A stretch of DNA of 64,000 nucleotides, taken from contig NZ_JAAHIH010000005.1 in NCBI RefSeq assembly GCF_010671925.1, forward strand, positions 806,001 to 870,000. Reading direction: 5' to 3'. The notes beneath the pieces were generated by a model. It did no database searches, was not told where the DNA came from, and worked only from the letters and a program-made list of their open reading frames with translations. Positions 27,133 to 35,872 of the stretch are shown piece by piece. Each line of letters opens with the position of its first letter. The first letter of the stretch is position 1. The position numbers and the translations under genes are program-made. Origin of the DNA: Moorena sp. SIOASIH. GTDB lineage: Bacteria > Cyanobacteriota > Cyanobacteriia > Cyanobacteriales > Coleofasciculaceae.

Positions 27133-29298
27133 TCATTTTTTTGTTTGATTATCCAGCTTTTTGATTATATGTTGTTTTGTATCATTTTTTAATTGTTCAT
27201 AGGTAGATTTAGATTGTCCAGGTAAATAATGTATGATTCCATCAACCTTAAGTTCTTTCTTAAGTTTTTGATTTTTATTTTTTTGATATGCGTAAATAGC
27301 TTCCACCCATTTTTCTTTGTCTTTTTCGAGATTACTATTTTCTGATTCATTTTTAATTACACCAGCATACTGGAGATCTGTATTTCCAAGAATTTCCTTG
27401 ATTACAATTGCGACTTGATCCTCTGGTTTATGGGGCTGTTTTGGTTTATTTGGGAATTTTTTGTGATTTTGCAGTAATTTAGGTTTTAGTTCACTGTCAT
27501 TGACCAGCTCTTGGACAATAGTCTGAATTGATTGACTGGTTGTCTTAAAGTTTTCTACTGCTACACTCTTCTTCTGCTCTTCAGTCATTCCAGTGTTCGG
27601 CTCGGGAGTCGGCTTTGGAGATTGAGTTGTTATAATTACCATCAATGTATAAGTAATAGTTAGGGAAAGCAAGGATAATCCTATAATAATACAAACAAAT
27701 TCTATATTTCCTCGGATAAAGTTTAAAATTCCAGAATATTGCTTACTTATTTGTTCTTGTCGATTCATCCTTTGTTTGATAGGCAATCCAAAGGCGTATT
27801 GAACGGATTTACGTGAGTTTGGAAAAGCTTTATTAAATATTTCTTTTGGTACTTCACCAAAACCAACCTGATAAAAATAGGCAGACAAAGAATACTCTCT
27901 CAGCCACTCAAACAATTTAGCTAGAGGCTGGTAATAAGGTTCAGAGTGTCTATGTCGGCGGCGAATTAATCGCCAAAAATTGATTAATTTATTCCAAATT
28001 TTATCTCCACAACGGAAAGAGTTTGACTCTGAATTATATGACCATTGATTAGAAAGCCGATTAAAACTACTAATCACTTCTAAATCAGCTTGAACATCAT
28101 TGATAAACTGCTTGCGGTAATGCTTCCAGGCACTGTGACGAGCTGCCAGTAACCAATGAACAGCTTCAGGAGTGATTTGTCTTGCCAGCAGCTTAGGCAG
28201 GATAAGTTTGATGCCCCTAGCAAGTTGCTCCGGTGGGAGTTGGGAACCAATAGCCTCTTGAAACTGTAAGGATATGACTTGATTGTTGTCAGGTCTGTGC
28301 CTACCACCCTTGATATTCAACCAATCCAAAAACTCTGGTAGGGTTTCTGGAATCACCATGGCTCTGAGAGTTATCAATCTTACGAATTGAGGAGTATATA
28401 AGTTCTGGCTCAGAGCATGTTGGGCTCCTTGACCATCAAATAACCTGTGCCAGTAGTCTGAAGTAATTTTCTGGTTCCCTAACGCCCCTGCTATCTCAAG
28501 AACCGCTTCTGATTTCACCTGAGAACTGTTGATCAAGCTTTTAATTGCTGACTTGAGTGCCTGTTCGTCTACCGTTGCTGGCATCAGAGCTAAGGGACGA
28601 TTCGCCTTCAGTTGCAGAAAACTTCCATAGGCACGCTCACTGGCTGGATGAATCACAACAAAGCTCCAAGGGTTCTCTAAGGCTTCAGCATTGTAAGCCC
28701 AGGACACCGGCTCAGCTCCAGCTTTTATTTCAGCTATTTTGTTAATCAGTCTGAAATTATACTGATACTCCCATGAGAGCACTATGGGCACAGATGCATT
28801 TCTCAACTCCTGCTCAAGTTTCTCTGAGGGGATTTCAGGTGGTATAGAAATTTCTTCTAAAGGATCTACTATAGTCTCAAAAGGATTAAAAACAGGCAGA
28901 TGGCCTACTCGCTGGGCATAGTTCTCCATCCAGATCAGGATTTTCCAGAGACTATCTGCCCCCTGACAGAGGAAATAACGATACACTGAAAGGGGTCTTC
29001 CCCCATCATCCCTACCCCGACTCACCACTGCCACCACTGACCAATCTGGCTCTCCTGGCACAACTCGACCAATTACTGCTGGCTGGTTACTATTAGCACC
29101 CTCAACTACAGCAAATCGTTTATTAGCGATCGCGCGCTCGACCGTATAGGGAATCTGGGGTAAGGTGGCATTCATGTACCGTCCAGTGAAGCCTCTGGAT
29201 ATCCAGCCCCCATCTGGGGTCATCTCAGCCTTGATACCAGTGCTAAATTCGTGAATGTCAACAGTAATAGTATTAGAATTATCATTAAAAGAGTCCAT
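27133..29298 (-). CDS. Large membrane-anchored protein resembling GTPase-associated protein 1 (GAP1)
   Basis: A 721-residue protein with no enzyme motif I can name. The N-terminal 140 residues (ITVDIHEFSTG, then GGWISRGFTGRYM and VSRGRDDGGRPLSVYRYF) and the middle region fit my recollection of the GAP1 proteins described with bacterial GTPase conflict systems. One membrane helix lies near 545-570, followed by a charged lysine-rich 150-residue tail. Its ATG comes 4 nt after the stop of a GTPase gene, with AGGAG 7 nt upstream, so the two are tightly coupled. Family naming is by context and memory, not by search. Confidence 0.6.
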   Translation of the reverse strand: MDSFNDNSNTITVDIHEFSTGIKAEMTPDGGWISRGFTGRYMNATLPQIPYTVERAIANKRFAVVEGANSNQPAVIGRVVPGEPDWSVVAVVSRGRDDGGRPLSVYRYFLCQGADSLWKILIWMENYAQRVGHLPVFNPFETIVDPLEEISIPPEIPSEKLEQELRNASVPIVLSWEYQYNFRLINKIAEIKAGAEPVSWAYNAEALENPWSFVVIHPASERAYGSFLQLKANRPLALMPATVDEQALKSAIKSLINSSQVKSEAVLEIAGALGNQKITSDYWHRLFDGQGAQHALSQNLYTPQFVRLITLRAMVIPETLPEFLDWLNIKGGRHRPDNNQVISLQFQEAIGSQLPPEQLARGIKLILPKLLARQITPEAVHWLLAARHSAWKHYRKQFINDVQADLEVISSFNRLSNQWSYNSESNSFRCGDKIWNKLINFWRLIRRRHRHSEPYYQPLAKLFEWLREYSLSAYFYQVGFGEVPKEIFNKAFPNSRKSVQYAFGLPIKQRMNRQEQISKQYSGILNFIRGNIEFVCIIIGLSLLSLTITYTLMVIITTQSPKPTPEPNTGMTEEQKKSVAVENFKTTSQSIQTIVQELVNDSELKPKLLQNHKKFPNKPKQPHKPEDQVAIVIKEILGNTDLQYAGVIKNESENSNLEKDKEKWVEAIYAYQKNKNQKLKKELKVDGIIHYLPGQSKSTYEQLKNDTKQHIIKKLDNQTKK

Positions 29299-29302
29299 TG
29301 TT

Positions 29303-30232
29303 TCACTCCTGGTCTAATTTTCTATGGCGTTGGCCAGTACAAAGCCAGTAGATCGGAGCTACTAAGCCAAAGGGTTTCCAACCCTGGGAATCTTTCAGGA
29401 TTGATGCCTGAATTCCCTCACGGTCTCGACTAATACGCCTCATGTTTGGTTCTGGATGGCGCTCCCCCAACATGCCAAAAGCCGAGGTGGTGAAGCAATC
29501 AATGCTTCCAGGTCCAGATTGCTCCCAAGCCTGCAATCTTTTCATAACTTCAGGAAAGCGAGCGGTTGCTATATACGTAGGTTTATGGCGATTGACCCAT
29601 AACTCAGGCTGTTCGCACTTAGTCAGAACTAGGGCAATGCGCCGGTTTATCACCCCTGTTTCGGCTTGGTCTAGTGCGATCAAAAATTTATCCACACCAT
29701 TGGCATACTCTCTGTCTTTGCGATGAGCTAGGCCATCAAGCAGTAACATAATGCCGTTGGCTTGCACGGCATCTTCTAGGTAATCCCGAAGCAAGGGCGT
29801 ACCTGATTGGTTCAACACATCTTGGAAAAACTCCCCAGAATAGTCTTTACAATTGATGTTGAGCCTTATCAAAGAGGAACCGACGCTGGTCTTCAGCCGC
29901 CGCCAGGAAAACTGGTCTTTGAGAACTATCTCGATACTATAATCTTTAACTTCATCGACATTAGCATCCAAGGGAGTGCCTTCTAACTGCTCCCCTTGTT
30001 CTAAAAGGTTCTTGGCTTTGGCGATTAGTGCTTCCCCATTGTCATTAATTGGTGTTACTGTCTGCACTGGACTGGTGGAGGGGTCATCTCCAGGCCAACG
30101 AGCCAAGGCAGCCATGTAGGTAGTTTTGCCAGATTTACGGTCCCCAATCACCCGCACACTAGCACTCAGTTGTGCTGGTTTAGGCAGGATTTTTTTCCCT
30201 AACTTGTTTTTTTCTAACCACTTATTAAACAT
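29303..30232 (-). CDS. Small GTPase of a paired (double-GTPase) system
   Basis: A 309-residue P-loop GTPase. G1 is GDRKSGKTT at residues 30-38; the G3 position reads DYSGE in place of DxxG; the G4 position reads TKCE in place of NKxD, with IALVL before it. A paralogue lies directly upstream (30435-31253) with the same RKSGKTTY loop, TKCE and a shared C-terminus (FGxxGRxxPxPN...PxWLxTGxRxR). It overlaps nothing but is 4 nt from the GAP1-like gene. The pairing resembles DO-GTPase pairs of bacterial conflict systems. Confidence 0.8.
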   Translation of the reverse strand: MFNKWLEKNKLGKKILPKPAQLSASVRVIGDRKSGKTTYMAALARWPGDDPSTSPVQTVTPINDNGEALIAKAKNLLEQGEQLEGTPLDANVDEVKDYSIEIVLKDQFSWRRLKTSVGSSLIRLNINCKDYSGEFFQDVLNQSGTPLLRDYLEDAVQANGIMLLLDGLAHRKDREYANGVDKFLIALDQAETGVINRRIALVLTKCEQPELWVNRHKPTYIATARFPEVMKRLQAWEQSGPGSIDCFTTSAFGMLGERHPEPNMRRISRDREGIQASILKDSQGWKPFGLVAPIYWLCTGQRHRKLDQE

Positions 30233-30288
30233 TGACTCCTAAGCTGTTGTCCATTTGAAATGTATAGTCTTGAAATTAATTAAAAAGT

Positions 30289-30408
30289 GGTGCGTTACGG
30301 GGTGGGCTATTTCCATCAGGGGCGAACAGGCCGAAAATCCTGGTTAGCCAACCCCTAACGCACCCTACTGGCTTTTGCCTTTTGCCTTTTGCCTTTTGCC
30401 TTTTGCCA
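30289..30408. repeat. GGTGCGTTACGG inverted repeat and TTTTGCC heptamers
   Basis: An imperfect inverted repeat runs from ggtgcgttacggggt (30289) to ccctaacgcacc (ending 30364). A related element is at 57884-57958. Five ttttgcc units follow at 30370-30408. Both sit between the paired GTPase genes. Confidence 0.8.
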
Positions 30409-30434
30409 TTGCTAAAACCCATTTTAAATGCGTT

Positions 30435-31253
30435 TTAGCTTATCCTTTTGCCTGTACTGAGCCAATAAAGAGGGGAAAATATACTATAGGGTTGCCATTT
30501 ATCCGGGTCTCTGAGCACTGACATTTCTCCATCCCATCCTGGTTCATTGATACGATTAGGTCTAGGGTCATTTCTACCCAAAACCCCAAAGGTTGATAGA
30601 GCAAAAAAGCGCAAGTTTTCTGGTGCAATTTCCGATTGCAGCAATAATTTGGTTTGTGGTAAATGCACATCAAACAAGTCAACTTCTGGATCAAGCCTGC
30701 CCGGCCACAGTTCCCCTCGTTCACATTTAGTGATGGCCACCGCTATCCGTAAGTCTTTGGTTCTTTCATAGAAATCGATTTTTTTAGTAAAAACCCTCAA
30801 TTTTTGAGCGTAATACTCATCACTATTTCCTTGCCAACCAGTCATGAAAATTAAACATCCCTCTACATCCTTACTTAAGAATTCTTGAAATAAATCTTCG
30901 TGTTTATGGTATATAAAGCCTGATTCTAATTCGTCAAAAAGTTCTCCAGCAGCATCTTTAACCACTAGGTTAATCGTTTCGTTCTTATGGAGCTTTCTCT
31001 TCACTTCGATCTGAAAGGAGTAGACAGGTAAATCACTAACTCCTCCTAAAGGAAGTCTTGTTCCTTCTAAGGAGGCTCCTGACAAGATTATATTTCTAGC
31101 TTGTTCAGCAAGATGCCTAGCATCTTCATTCAAGGGGTGGACGGTAAACATCTTCTGGTTAAAAGCCATTTTTCGCTCGGACCAATAAGCCAAACCAGCT
31201 AAATAAGTAGTTTTACCTGATTTTCGCGGACCAATGACAAAGATATTTCCCAT
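30435..31253 (-). CDS. Small GTPase of a paired (double-GTPase) system
   Basis: A 272-residue P-loop GTPase, paralogous to the next gene downstream. G1 is GPRKSGKTT at residues 8-16, G3 DAAGE, and the G4 position reads TKCERGELW. The C-terminal third carries FGVLGRNDPRPNRIN and ends with YWLSTGKR, which aligns with the sister protein. A GGAGAGG site precedes the ATG. With its sister and the GAP1-like protein it probably forms a membrane-recruited switch. Confidence 0.8.
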   Translation of the reverse strand: MGNIFVIGPRKSGKTTYLAGLAYWSERKMAFNQKMFTVHPLNEDARHLAEQARNIILSGASLEGTRLPLGGVSDLPVYSFQIEVKRKLHKNETINLVVKDAAGELFDELESGFIYHKHEDLFQEFLSKDVEGCLIFMTGWQGNSDEYYAQKLRVFTKKIDFYERTKDLRIAVAITKCERGELWPGRLDPEVDLFDVHLPQTKLLLQSEIAPENLRFFALSTFGVLGRNDPRPNRINEPGWDGEMSVLRDPDKWQPYSIFSPLYWLSTGKRIS

Positions 31254-31277
31254 CTTGTAATTCCTCTCCTAACGTAA

Positions 31278-31515
31278 GCGGTCAGCGGTCAGCCGTCAGC
31301 CGTCAGTAGACGTAATTCAGATTAAACGAAGCTTACGTGTTTTATTTTAAAGGGTTTGTTCAGCGTGCGAATCAGCTGATAGCTGATATAGTACTACCCA
31401 TTAAGGTTAGGACATTGATACAAGCTGAAACGCCGTTTTAGTGAACTTTTGCCTTTTGCCTTTTGCCTCTTGCCTTGCGCTATAGCTGATAGCTGATAGC
31501 TGATAGCTGATAGCT
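31278..31515. repeat. GCTGACN, TTTTGCC and GCTGATA repeats
   Basis: The gap between two GTPase genes contains gtcagcg/gtcagcc units (31278-31306), ttttgcc units (31447-31475) and four gctgata units (about 31485-31515). No gene is seen. Confidence 0.88.
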
Positions 31516-31521
31516 TACCTC

Positions 31522-32283
31522 CTAACTAGCAAGAAAGCTGGCTAAATAAATCCAGGGTAGTTCTAACAGAGAACGATTATAAATACTGGTAATAAAACAA
31601 CGCACAGGAACCCCTGTAGGAGGTTGACTCATGGCTACTAATTGACGTTGCACTGGTCGAAAGTAGCGCTGGAAAACATAGCTATTACGTTGATACCAGG
31701 TTTTCCGAGAACGCAGTGGATGATAGGCAAGCTGAAAGGCTTCTTGGTCTAAATCGCAAAATAGATCGGCTTTGTTTAAGCAAATCACAATATGTCGTAC
31801 CTTGGGGCAATCATCATGAAAAAAATCTACCCACCGTTGAAATCTATTACACCACTGTTGTTGAGTAGGAAATTCTGAAAAGTCTACCGGAGCCTGGGGT
31901 GATAGCATCTCCCGATAGGGTGGCAAGACTAGCAAAATCCCCTCGCTCTGCTTTACTGCTGCCAATACCTGCTGCCATTTTTGGGGATTATCCAGCTGCC
32001 AGGATTTGCGCCAGACTTCCCCCGGAGTATCGATCCAGTCTACAGAGATAGTCTTCCGACCAGCCGGTAACTTGACTTCTACTTGAAGAGAACGAGTGGT
32101 ATAGACATTGGTGGGATCAACTGGTGTGGGTCGAAATTTGTCTTCTGTTTCATCAAAGAAGAGTGCCTTCAGGTTGTCGTAACTCTGGTTGGGGATATGG
32201 ACATAGTCAAATATAGAGTTAGTTAACTCAATTGCTAAGGCTGTCTTGCCGGTATTGCGATCGCCTATGTAAATTACTGCCAC
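31522..32283 (-). CDS. Third small GTPase, first gene of the cassette
   Basis: A 253-residue P-loop GTPase with G1 GDRNTGKT at residues 7-14, G3 DTPGE near 86-90 and a canonical G4 LNKAD near 170, so unlike its two neighbours it has normal guanine-specificity residues. The start codon is GTG. It is the most upstream member of the minus-strand cassette, 268 nt from the paired GTPases. No membrane helix. Probably a regulator within the same system. Confidence 0.78.
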   Translation of the reverse strand: MAVIYIGDRNTGKTALAIELTNSIFDYVHIPNQSYDNLKALFFDETEDKFRPTPVDPTNVYTTRSLQVEVKLPAGRKTISVDWIDTPGEVWRKSWQLDNPQKWQQVLAAVKQSEGILLVLPPYREMLSPQAPVDFSEFPTQQQWCNRFQRWVDFFHDDCPKVRHIVICLNKADLFCDLDQEAFQLAYHPLRSRKTWYQRNSYVFQRYFRPVQRQLVAMSQPPTGVPVRCFITSIYNRSLLELPWIYLASFLAS

Positions 32284-32486
32284 CGTCTAGTCAAGATTAC
32301 TGTCTTATGGTATGGTACCAACTTTATCAATCGGTGAGGTGCAAGGTTTTAGGGAGTCGGGCATTGGGAGTCGGAAGTCGAAGCTCCCGACTACCTCAAG
32401 AATTTGTTACAAAAATTTTCAAAATATGCTATAATTAAATATTTTTTGTGCTAAAATCAAATTGTGGACATAAAATCCACGATAAA

Positions 32487-32523
32487 AGCCAGCCTAACGA
32501 TCTTCCTAGGCCAAAGGCTGGCT
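32487..32523 (+). promoter_or_regulatory. Inverted repeat upstream of a small gene
   Basis: A perfect 9-bp inverted repeat (agccagcct / aggctggct) with a 19-nt loop lies about 33 nt before the ATG of the 60-residue gene at 32557. It may be a leader hairpin; no T-tract follows directly, so a terminator is less likely. Confidence 0.45.
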
Positions 32524-32556
32524 CTTGGTCCCCCTGAAAGGAGATAACTTAATTTT

Positions 32557-32739
32557 ATGTCTTATCGTCCATGCCTATACCCATGGGTTATGATCCGGCT
32601 ATTGCCACGGAGGCAACCAGTAGTTTTCGCTCGGTTCCATAACCGTTCGGATGCCAAGAGCTATTTGCAGGCTCTGAAACCTCTGATGCCTCATGCCAAG
32701 TTTGTTCTTTTTTTTGATATAAGTCTGCCCATGGATTAA
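32557..32739 (+). CDS. Small conserved hypothetical protein
   Basis: A 60-residue basic protein, YPWVMIRLLPRRQPVVFARFHNRSDAKSYLQ... in fragments: YPWVMIRLLPRR, ARFHNRSDAKSYLQALK and LMPHAKFVLFFD. It resembles small cyanobacterial proteins of unknown function with a two-strand, one-helix, one-strand pattern. An AAAGGAG ribosome-binding site lies upstream at a long spacing of about 13 nt. It is divergent from the GTPase cassette, with a leader hairpin before it. No function is claimed. Confidence 0.6.
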   Translation: MSYRPCLYPWVMIRLLPRRQPVVFARFHNRSDAKSYLQALKPLMPHAKFVLFFDISLPMD

Positions 32740-32773
32740 GAAGAGAGTACGTAGGGTGCCTTAGGGGCGCGCC

Positions 32774-33050
32774 TTGCCCTCATGTTCAACCCCGAGCGCC
32801 AGTGTTGAAACAGTGATGTTGGTGGAACGGGCATCTTGCCCGTTTCATTTTCAGCCAGCCAGGATGCCCACCCCGAGCGCCAGTGTTGGGACAGCCATGT
32901 TGGTGGAACGGGCATGTTGGTGGAACGGGCATCTTGCCCGTGTCATTTTCAGCCAGGCAGGATGCCCACGTTGGTGGAACGGGCATGTTGGTGGAACGGG
33001 CATCTTGCCCGTGTCATTTTCAGCCAGGCAGGATGCCCACCCCACTGTTA
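32774..33050. repeat. Dispersed GGTGGAACGGGCATC repeat cluster
   Basis: Three to four copies of a unit containing ggtggaacgggcatcttgcc, then ttttcagccag and gatgcccac, are chained here, together with two copies of ccccgagcgccagtgttg. It is the same family as the 19-bp array at 4677 and the copy at 21963. Confidence 0.9.
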
Positions 33051-33052
33051 AT

Positions 33053-34477
33053 TTACGGCAATTCCTTATACAACTCCTTAAACCGACGCTGCTGCTGATT
33101 ATGATCAACAATTGGTGCTGGATACCCACACATTTCGCGATCGCTTTCAGGAATCTTCCCAGTCACCACATACTCGGTATCCACAGAACTCAACTCTGGT
33201 AACCATTCCCGAATATACTCACCGTCCGGGTCAAACTTTTTAGCCTGACTAGCTGGGTTAAAAATTCGCAATGGTTTAGGATCCATACCACTAGAGGCAC
33301 TCCATTGCCAACCACCATTATTGGCACTCAGGTCTCCATCCCATAACCGCTGCATAAAATACTTTTCGCCCCACTGCCAATTAATAATCAAATCCTTAGT
33401 CAGAAAACTAGCAACAATCATCCGACAGCGGTTATGCATCCATCCGGTTTCATTTAACTGCCTCATGGCCGCATCAACGATCGGGTAGCCAGTCTTGCCC
33501 TCACACCAAGCTTGAAAGAATTCTGGATTATTCTCCCAGGGAAAATCTTGGAATTTCTGGCGATAAGGCCCTTGTGCTAATTCTGGGAAGAAATACATGG
33601 CATGTTGGTAAAACTCCCGCCAAGCCAGTTCCTGTTTCCAGGTTTGGATACTTTGCCGAGCTTCATCACTGCGACTCAAGTTATAAGCATTCTGAGCCGC
33701 CTGCCAAACCGTGCGAATCCCAATCACACCAAACTTGAGAGCAGCACTAAGTTTCGAGGTACCATCCACCCCTGGGAAATTACGTTGTTCCTGATAATCC
33801 CCAATAGTGCGATCGCAAAATTCCTCCAGAATCTCTTGGGCTACCTTTTCCCCTGGTGGCACTAACAATTCATTCTCCCAGACATACCCCAAATTTATAG
33901 CGCTAGGTAAATCAATCACCCCTGCTGCCAAGGCATTCTCTTGTTCTATTTCCGTCAGGGATTCAACCCTAGTCAACGTTGCTACAGGTTGTGCCTTAGA
34001 TTGACCTTGCCAATTTTTCCAGAAAGGAGTGTAGACACTATAGGGATTGCCAGACTTAGTGAAAATGTCTCCTGGTGCATGTAATAACTGATCCCAATAG
34101 TTATAGACAGCAATACCCTTTTCCTTCAACCCTGCTGCTACAGCTTGATCCCGTTCCTTAGAATAAGGTTCCACATCCCAATTCCAACAAACAGCCTTAG
34201 CCTCCAGAGCAGCAGCTAAATTAGGAATTCCTTGCCTAGGGTCTTGATGTAAGATTAATAGTTGACTACCAGCTTGTCTGTAACTTTGCTGCAATTGTTC
34301 TAAGCAGCCAATCATATAAGTTACTCTTGCTGGGGCAATATCATCCCGCTCTAGAATAATAGGGTCAAGGCAGAAAACACCAGCAAGCTTAGGACTGAGC
34401 TCAAAAGCAGCAGCTAGTCCCACATTGTCAGAAATCCGTAAATCACGGCGATGCCAGAAGAGAATCAGGTTACTCAT
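33053..34477 (-). CDS. phr: Deoxyribodipyrimidine photo-lyase
   Basis: Light-driven repair of cyclobutane pyrimidine dimers using FAD. The 474 residues cover the N-terminal antenna domain (LFWHRRDLRISDN at the start, 8-HDF type by overall likeness) and the C-terminal FAD domain with ELAWREFYQH, AMRQLNETGWMHNRCRM and DGDLSANNGGWQWSASSGMD. The last motif and the asparagine-rich segment favour a class I CPD photolyase over a cryptochrome. The start overlaps the end of the NUDIX gene by 8 nt, so they are cotranscribed. Confidence 0.95.
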   Translation of the reverse strand: MSNLILFWHRRDLRISDNVGLAAAFELSPKLAGVFCLDPIILERDDIAPARVTYMIGCLEQLQQSYRQAGSQLLILHQDPRQGIPNLAAALEAKAVCWNWDVEPYSKERDQAVAAGLKEKGIAVYNYWDQLLHAPGDIFTKSGNPYSVYTPFWKNWQGQSKAQPVATLTRVESLTEIEQENALAAGVIDLPSAINLGYVWENELLVPPGEKVAQEILEEFCDRTIGDYQEQRNFPGVDGTSKLSAALKFGVIGIRTVWQAAQNAYNLSRSDEARQSIQTWKQELAWREFYQHAMYFFPELAQGPYRQKFQDFPWENNPEFFQAWCEGKTGYPIVDAAMRQLNETGWMHNRCRMIVASFLTKDLIINWQWGEKYFMQRLWDGDLSANNGGWQWSASSGMDPKPLRIFNPASQAKKFDPDGEYIREWLPELSSVDTEYVVTGKIPESDREMCGYPAPIVDHNQQQRRFKELYKELP

Positions 34478-35021
34478 TCAAGAACGGGCGAGCCATAAAA
34501 AAGCTGGAAATAGATTTAGCATCCACTGGCTCACCCTCCAAGATAGCTTGTTCTAACTCCTTTGGTGTCATTAAAACCACCTCTATATCCTCATCATCAT
34601 CTTGCTTAGGAGGGGCTTCCAATTTCTCCAAATCCTGCGCCAGAAACGCATAAATGTACTCATCAGAATAGCCAGGAGCAAGGGGAAATTTCCCCAAAGA
34701 TTTCCAGCTATGAGCGCGATAGCCAGTTTCTTCTTCTATCTCCCGTTTAATAGTTTCAGCTGGGTTTTCATGGGATTCTACCGTACCAGCAGGGAATTCC
34801 AAAAGACGCCCACTAACAGCAAACCGATATTGCCGTACTAGTACCAGTTTGCCATCGGGTGTTACCGGTACCGCCAAGGAACCACCAGGGTGACGGATAC
34901 ATTCCCATTGCCCTTCTGATTGATTAGGAAGACGTAGATTATTCACCTCAAAGCTAAATCGTCTTCCTTGGAAAAATAGGTGTTTTTTCAGGAGTTCTGG
35001 GGGTTCTTGACCAGGTAGCAT
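34470..35021 (-). CDS. NUDIX hydrolase (ADP-ribose pyrophosphatase-like)
   Basis: A 183-residue hydrolase of nucleoside diphosphate derivatives. The Nudix box starts at the G of GTVESHENPAETIKREIEEE and continues TGY, matching Gx5Ex7REUxEExGU. The N-terminal FQGRRFSFEVNNLRLPN and RQYRFAVSGRLLEFPAG are typical of ADP-ribose/ADP-sugar pyrophosphatases. It precedes photolyase with an 8-nt overlap, hinting at nucleotide clean-up linked to DNA repair. The exact substrate is not shown. Confidence 0.92.
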   Translation of the reverse strand: MLPGQEPPELLKKHLFFQGRRFSFEVNNLRLPNQSEGQWECIRHPGGSLAVPVTPDGKLVLVRQYRFAVSGRLLEFPAGTVESHENPAETIKREIEEETGYRAHSWKSLGKFPLAPGYSDEYIYAFLAQDLEKLEAPPKQDDDEDIEVVLMTPKELEQAILEGEPVDAKSISSFFMARPFLNE

Positions 35022-35042
35022 AAAAAAATAAAGGATTAAAGA

Positions 35043-35248
35043 TTAAGACAGTTTAGCCCTTGGAGGAGTTGTGCGATCGCAAATTCCGTCACTGATTCTA
35101 TCCAATTCCGGCAATTTGTGCCAGGCAAGCACCAAAGCTCCCCCATGGGCTTTCACCTTTAGGCTAATGGTTACCGGATCTAGAGTAAGAGTGAGTGCTT
35201 TCCGGATGCCAGTTTTTTCAACTCCAGTTTTTTATACTGTTGTCCCAT
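35043..35248 (-). pseudogene. Possible frameshifted small gene
   Basis: On the minus strand an ATG at 35248 opens MGQQYKKLELKKLASGKHSL and stops; a second frame continues with TLDPVTISLKVKAHGG, then LVLAWHKLPELDRIS and ends at 35043. The two parts read as one protein of about 67 residues with a single frameshift. I do not recognise the family. It lies just upstream of the NUDIX gene on the same strand. Confidence 0.35.
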
Positions 35249-35417
35249 CTGTGTTTATCAGATAATTATACTAAAAAAAGCTGAAAGCCTACTAATTTTA
35301 GTTTAACCAAATACTCAAGGGGTTACAAGGGAGCTGTAAACTAGAGATAATAATGCTTTAAGCCAACCCTAAGCCCAAAAAATCTGGAGGTCTCTGTAGC
35401 CTCCCCCAAAGCAAATA
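35249..35417. other. Gap before the AT-rich island
   Basis: No gene is seen. Base composition shifts toward A+T from here on, and HIP1 octamers, present at about 35073, are absent until about 42363. Confidence 0.5.
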
Positions 35418-35872
35418 TGTTTCCTAAATTCTACCAGACGGTGTTGGAGACTGATCTGACTCCTGGCCAATATCTAACACTACAATTGTTAATTTTACTT
35501 TTACAAAATCATCTAAAGGTGCGCTTGACCCGTAATTAAATTCGCCACAGGTCGCACCTCAATGTGCGCTTGTCGGACTTAGCTGAACGATTTCCACAAC
35601 CGATAAAATATCAGAGCCGAGTACGCAGTTTACAAAATTTTTTATATTTACCTCAATTGAGGGCAAAACTTTTGTGGTTTCCCATAATAAAGCAAATACT
35701 TAAACAAGAGTTTCGGATTCGTATCTCTAATCGAAAACAAATAAGACAATGTAAAAAGCTAAAGCTTATTCATCAAGGATATCTGCTATTAATTATTGAC
35801 AGAACTCAATGGAAAGAGCGAAATTTAGCGATGCATCGCTTTTCTACGACTTTCAAATTTTATGGGAATTGA
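35418..35872 (+). pseudogene. IS4-family transposase, N-terminal part, broken by a palindromic element
   Basis: From the ATG at 35418 the frame reads FYQTVLETDLTPGQYLTLQ ... QNHLK, is stopped inside an inserted palindrome at 35519-35563, and resumes as RLSDLAERFPQPIKYQSR ... IHQGYLLLIIDRTQWKERNL. The part before the DDE core is present; after RTQWKERNLAM the frame leaves the family and ends at 35872, so the C-terminal two-thirds is gone. The insert is 45 bp net, keeping the frame but adding a TAA. Confidence 0.85.
35517..35559. repeat. Palindromic element, GGTGCG...CGCACC family
   Basis: 43-bp copy reading aggtgcgcttgacccg, then ttaaattcgcc, then ggtcgcacct. It lies inside the IS4 transposase remnant. 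The host sequence gtgcgcttg occurs on both sides (35519 and 35564). Confidence 0.9.
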
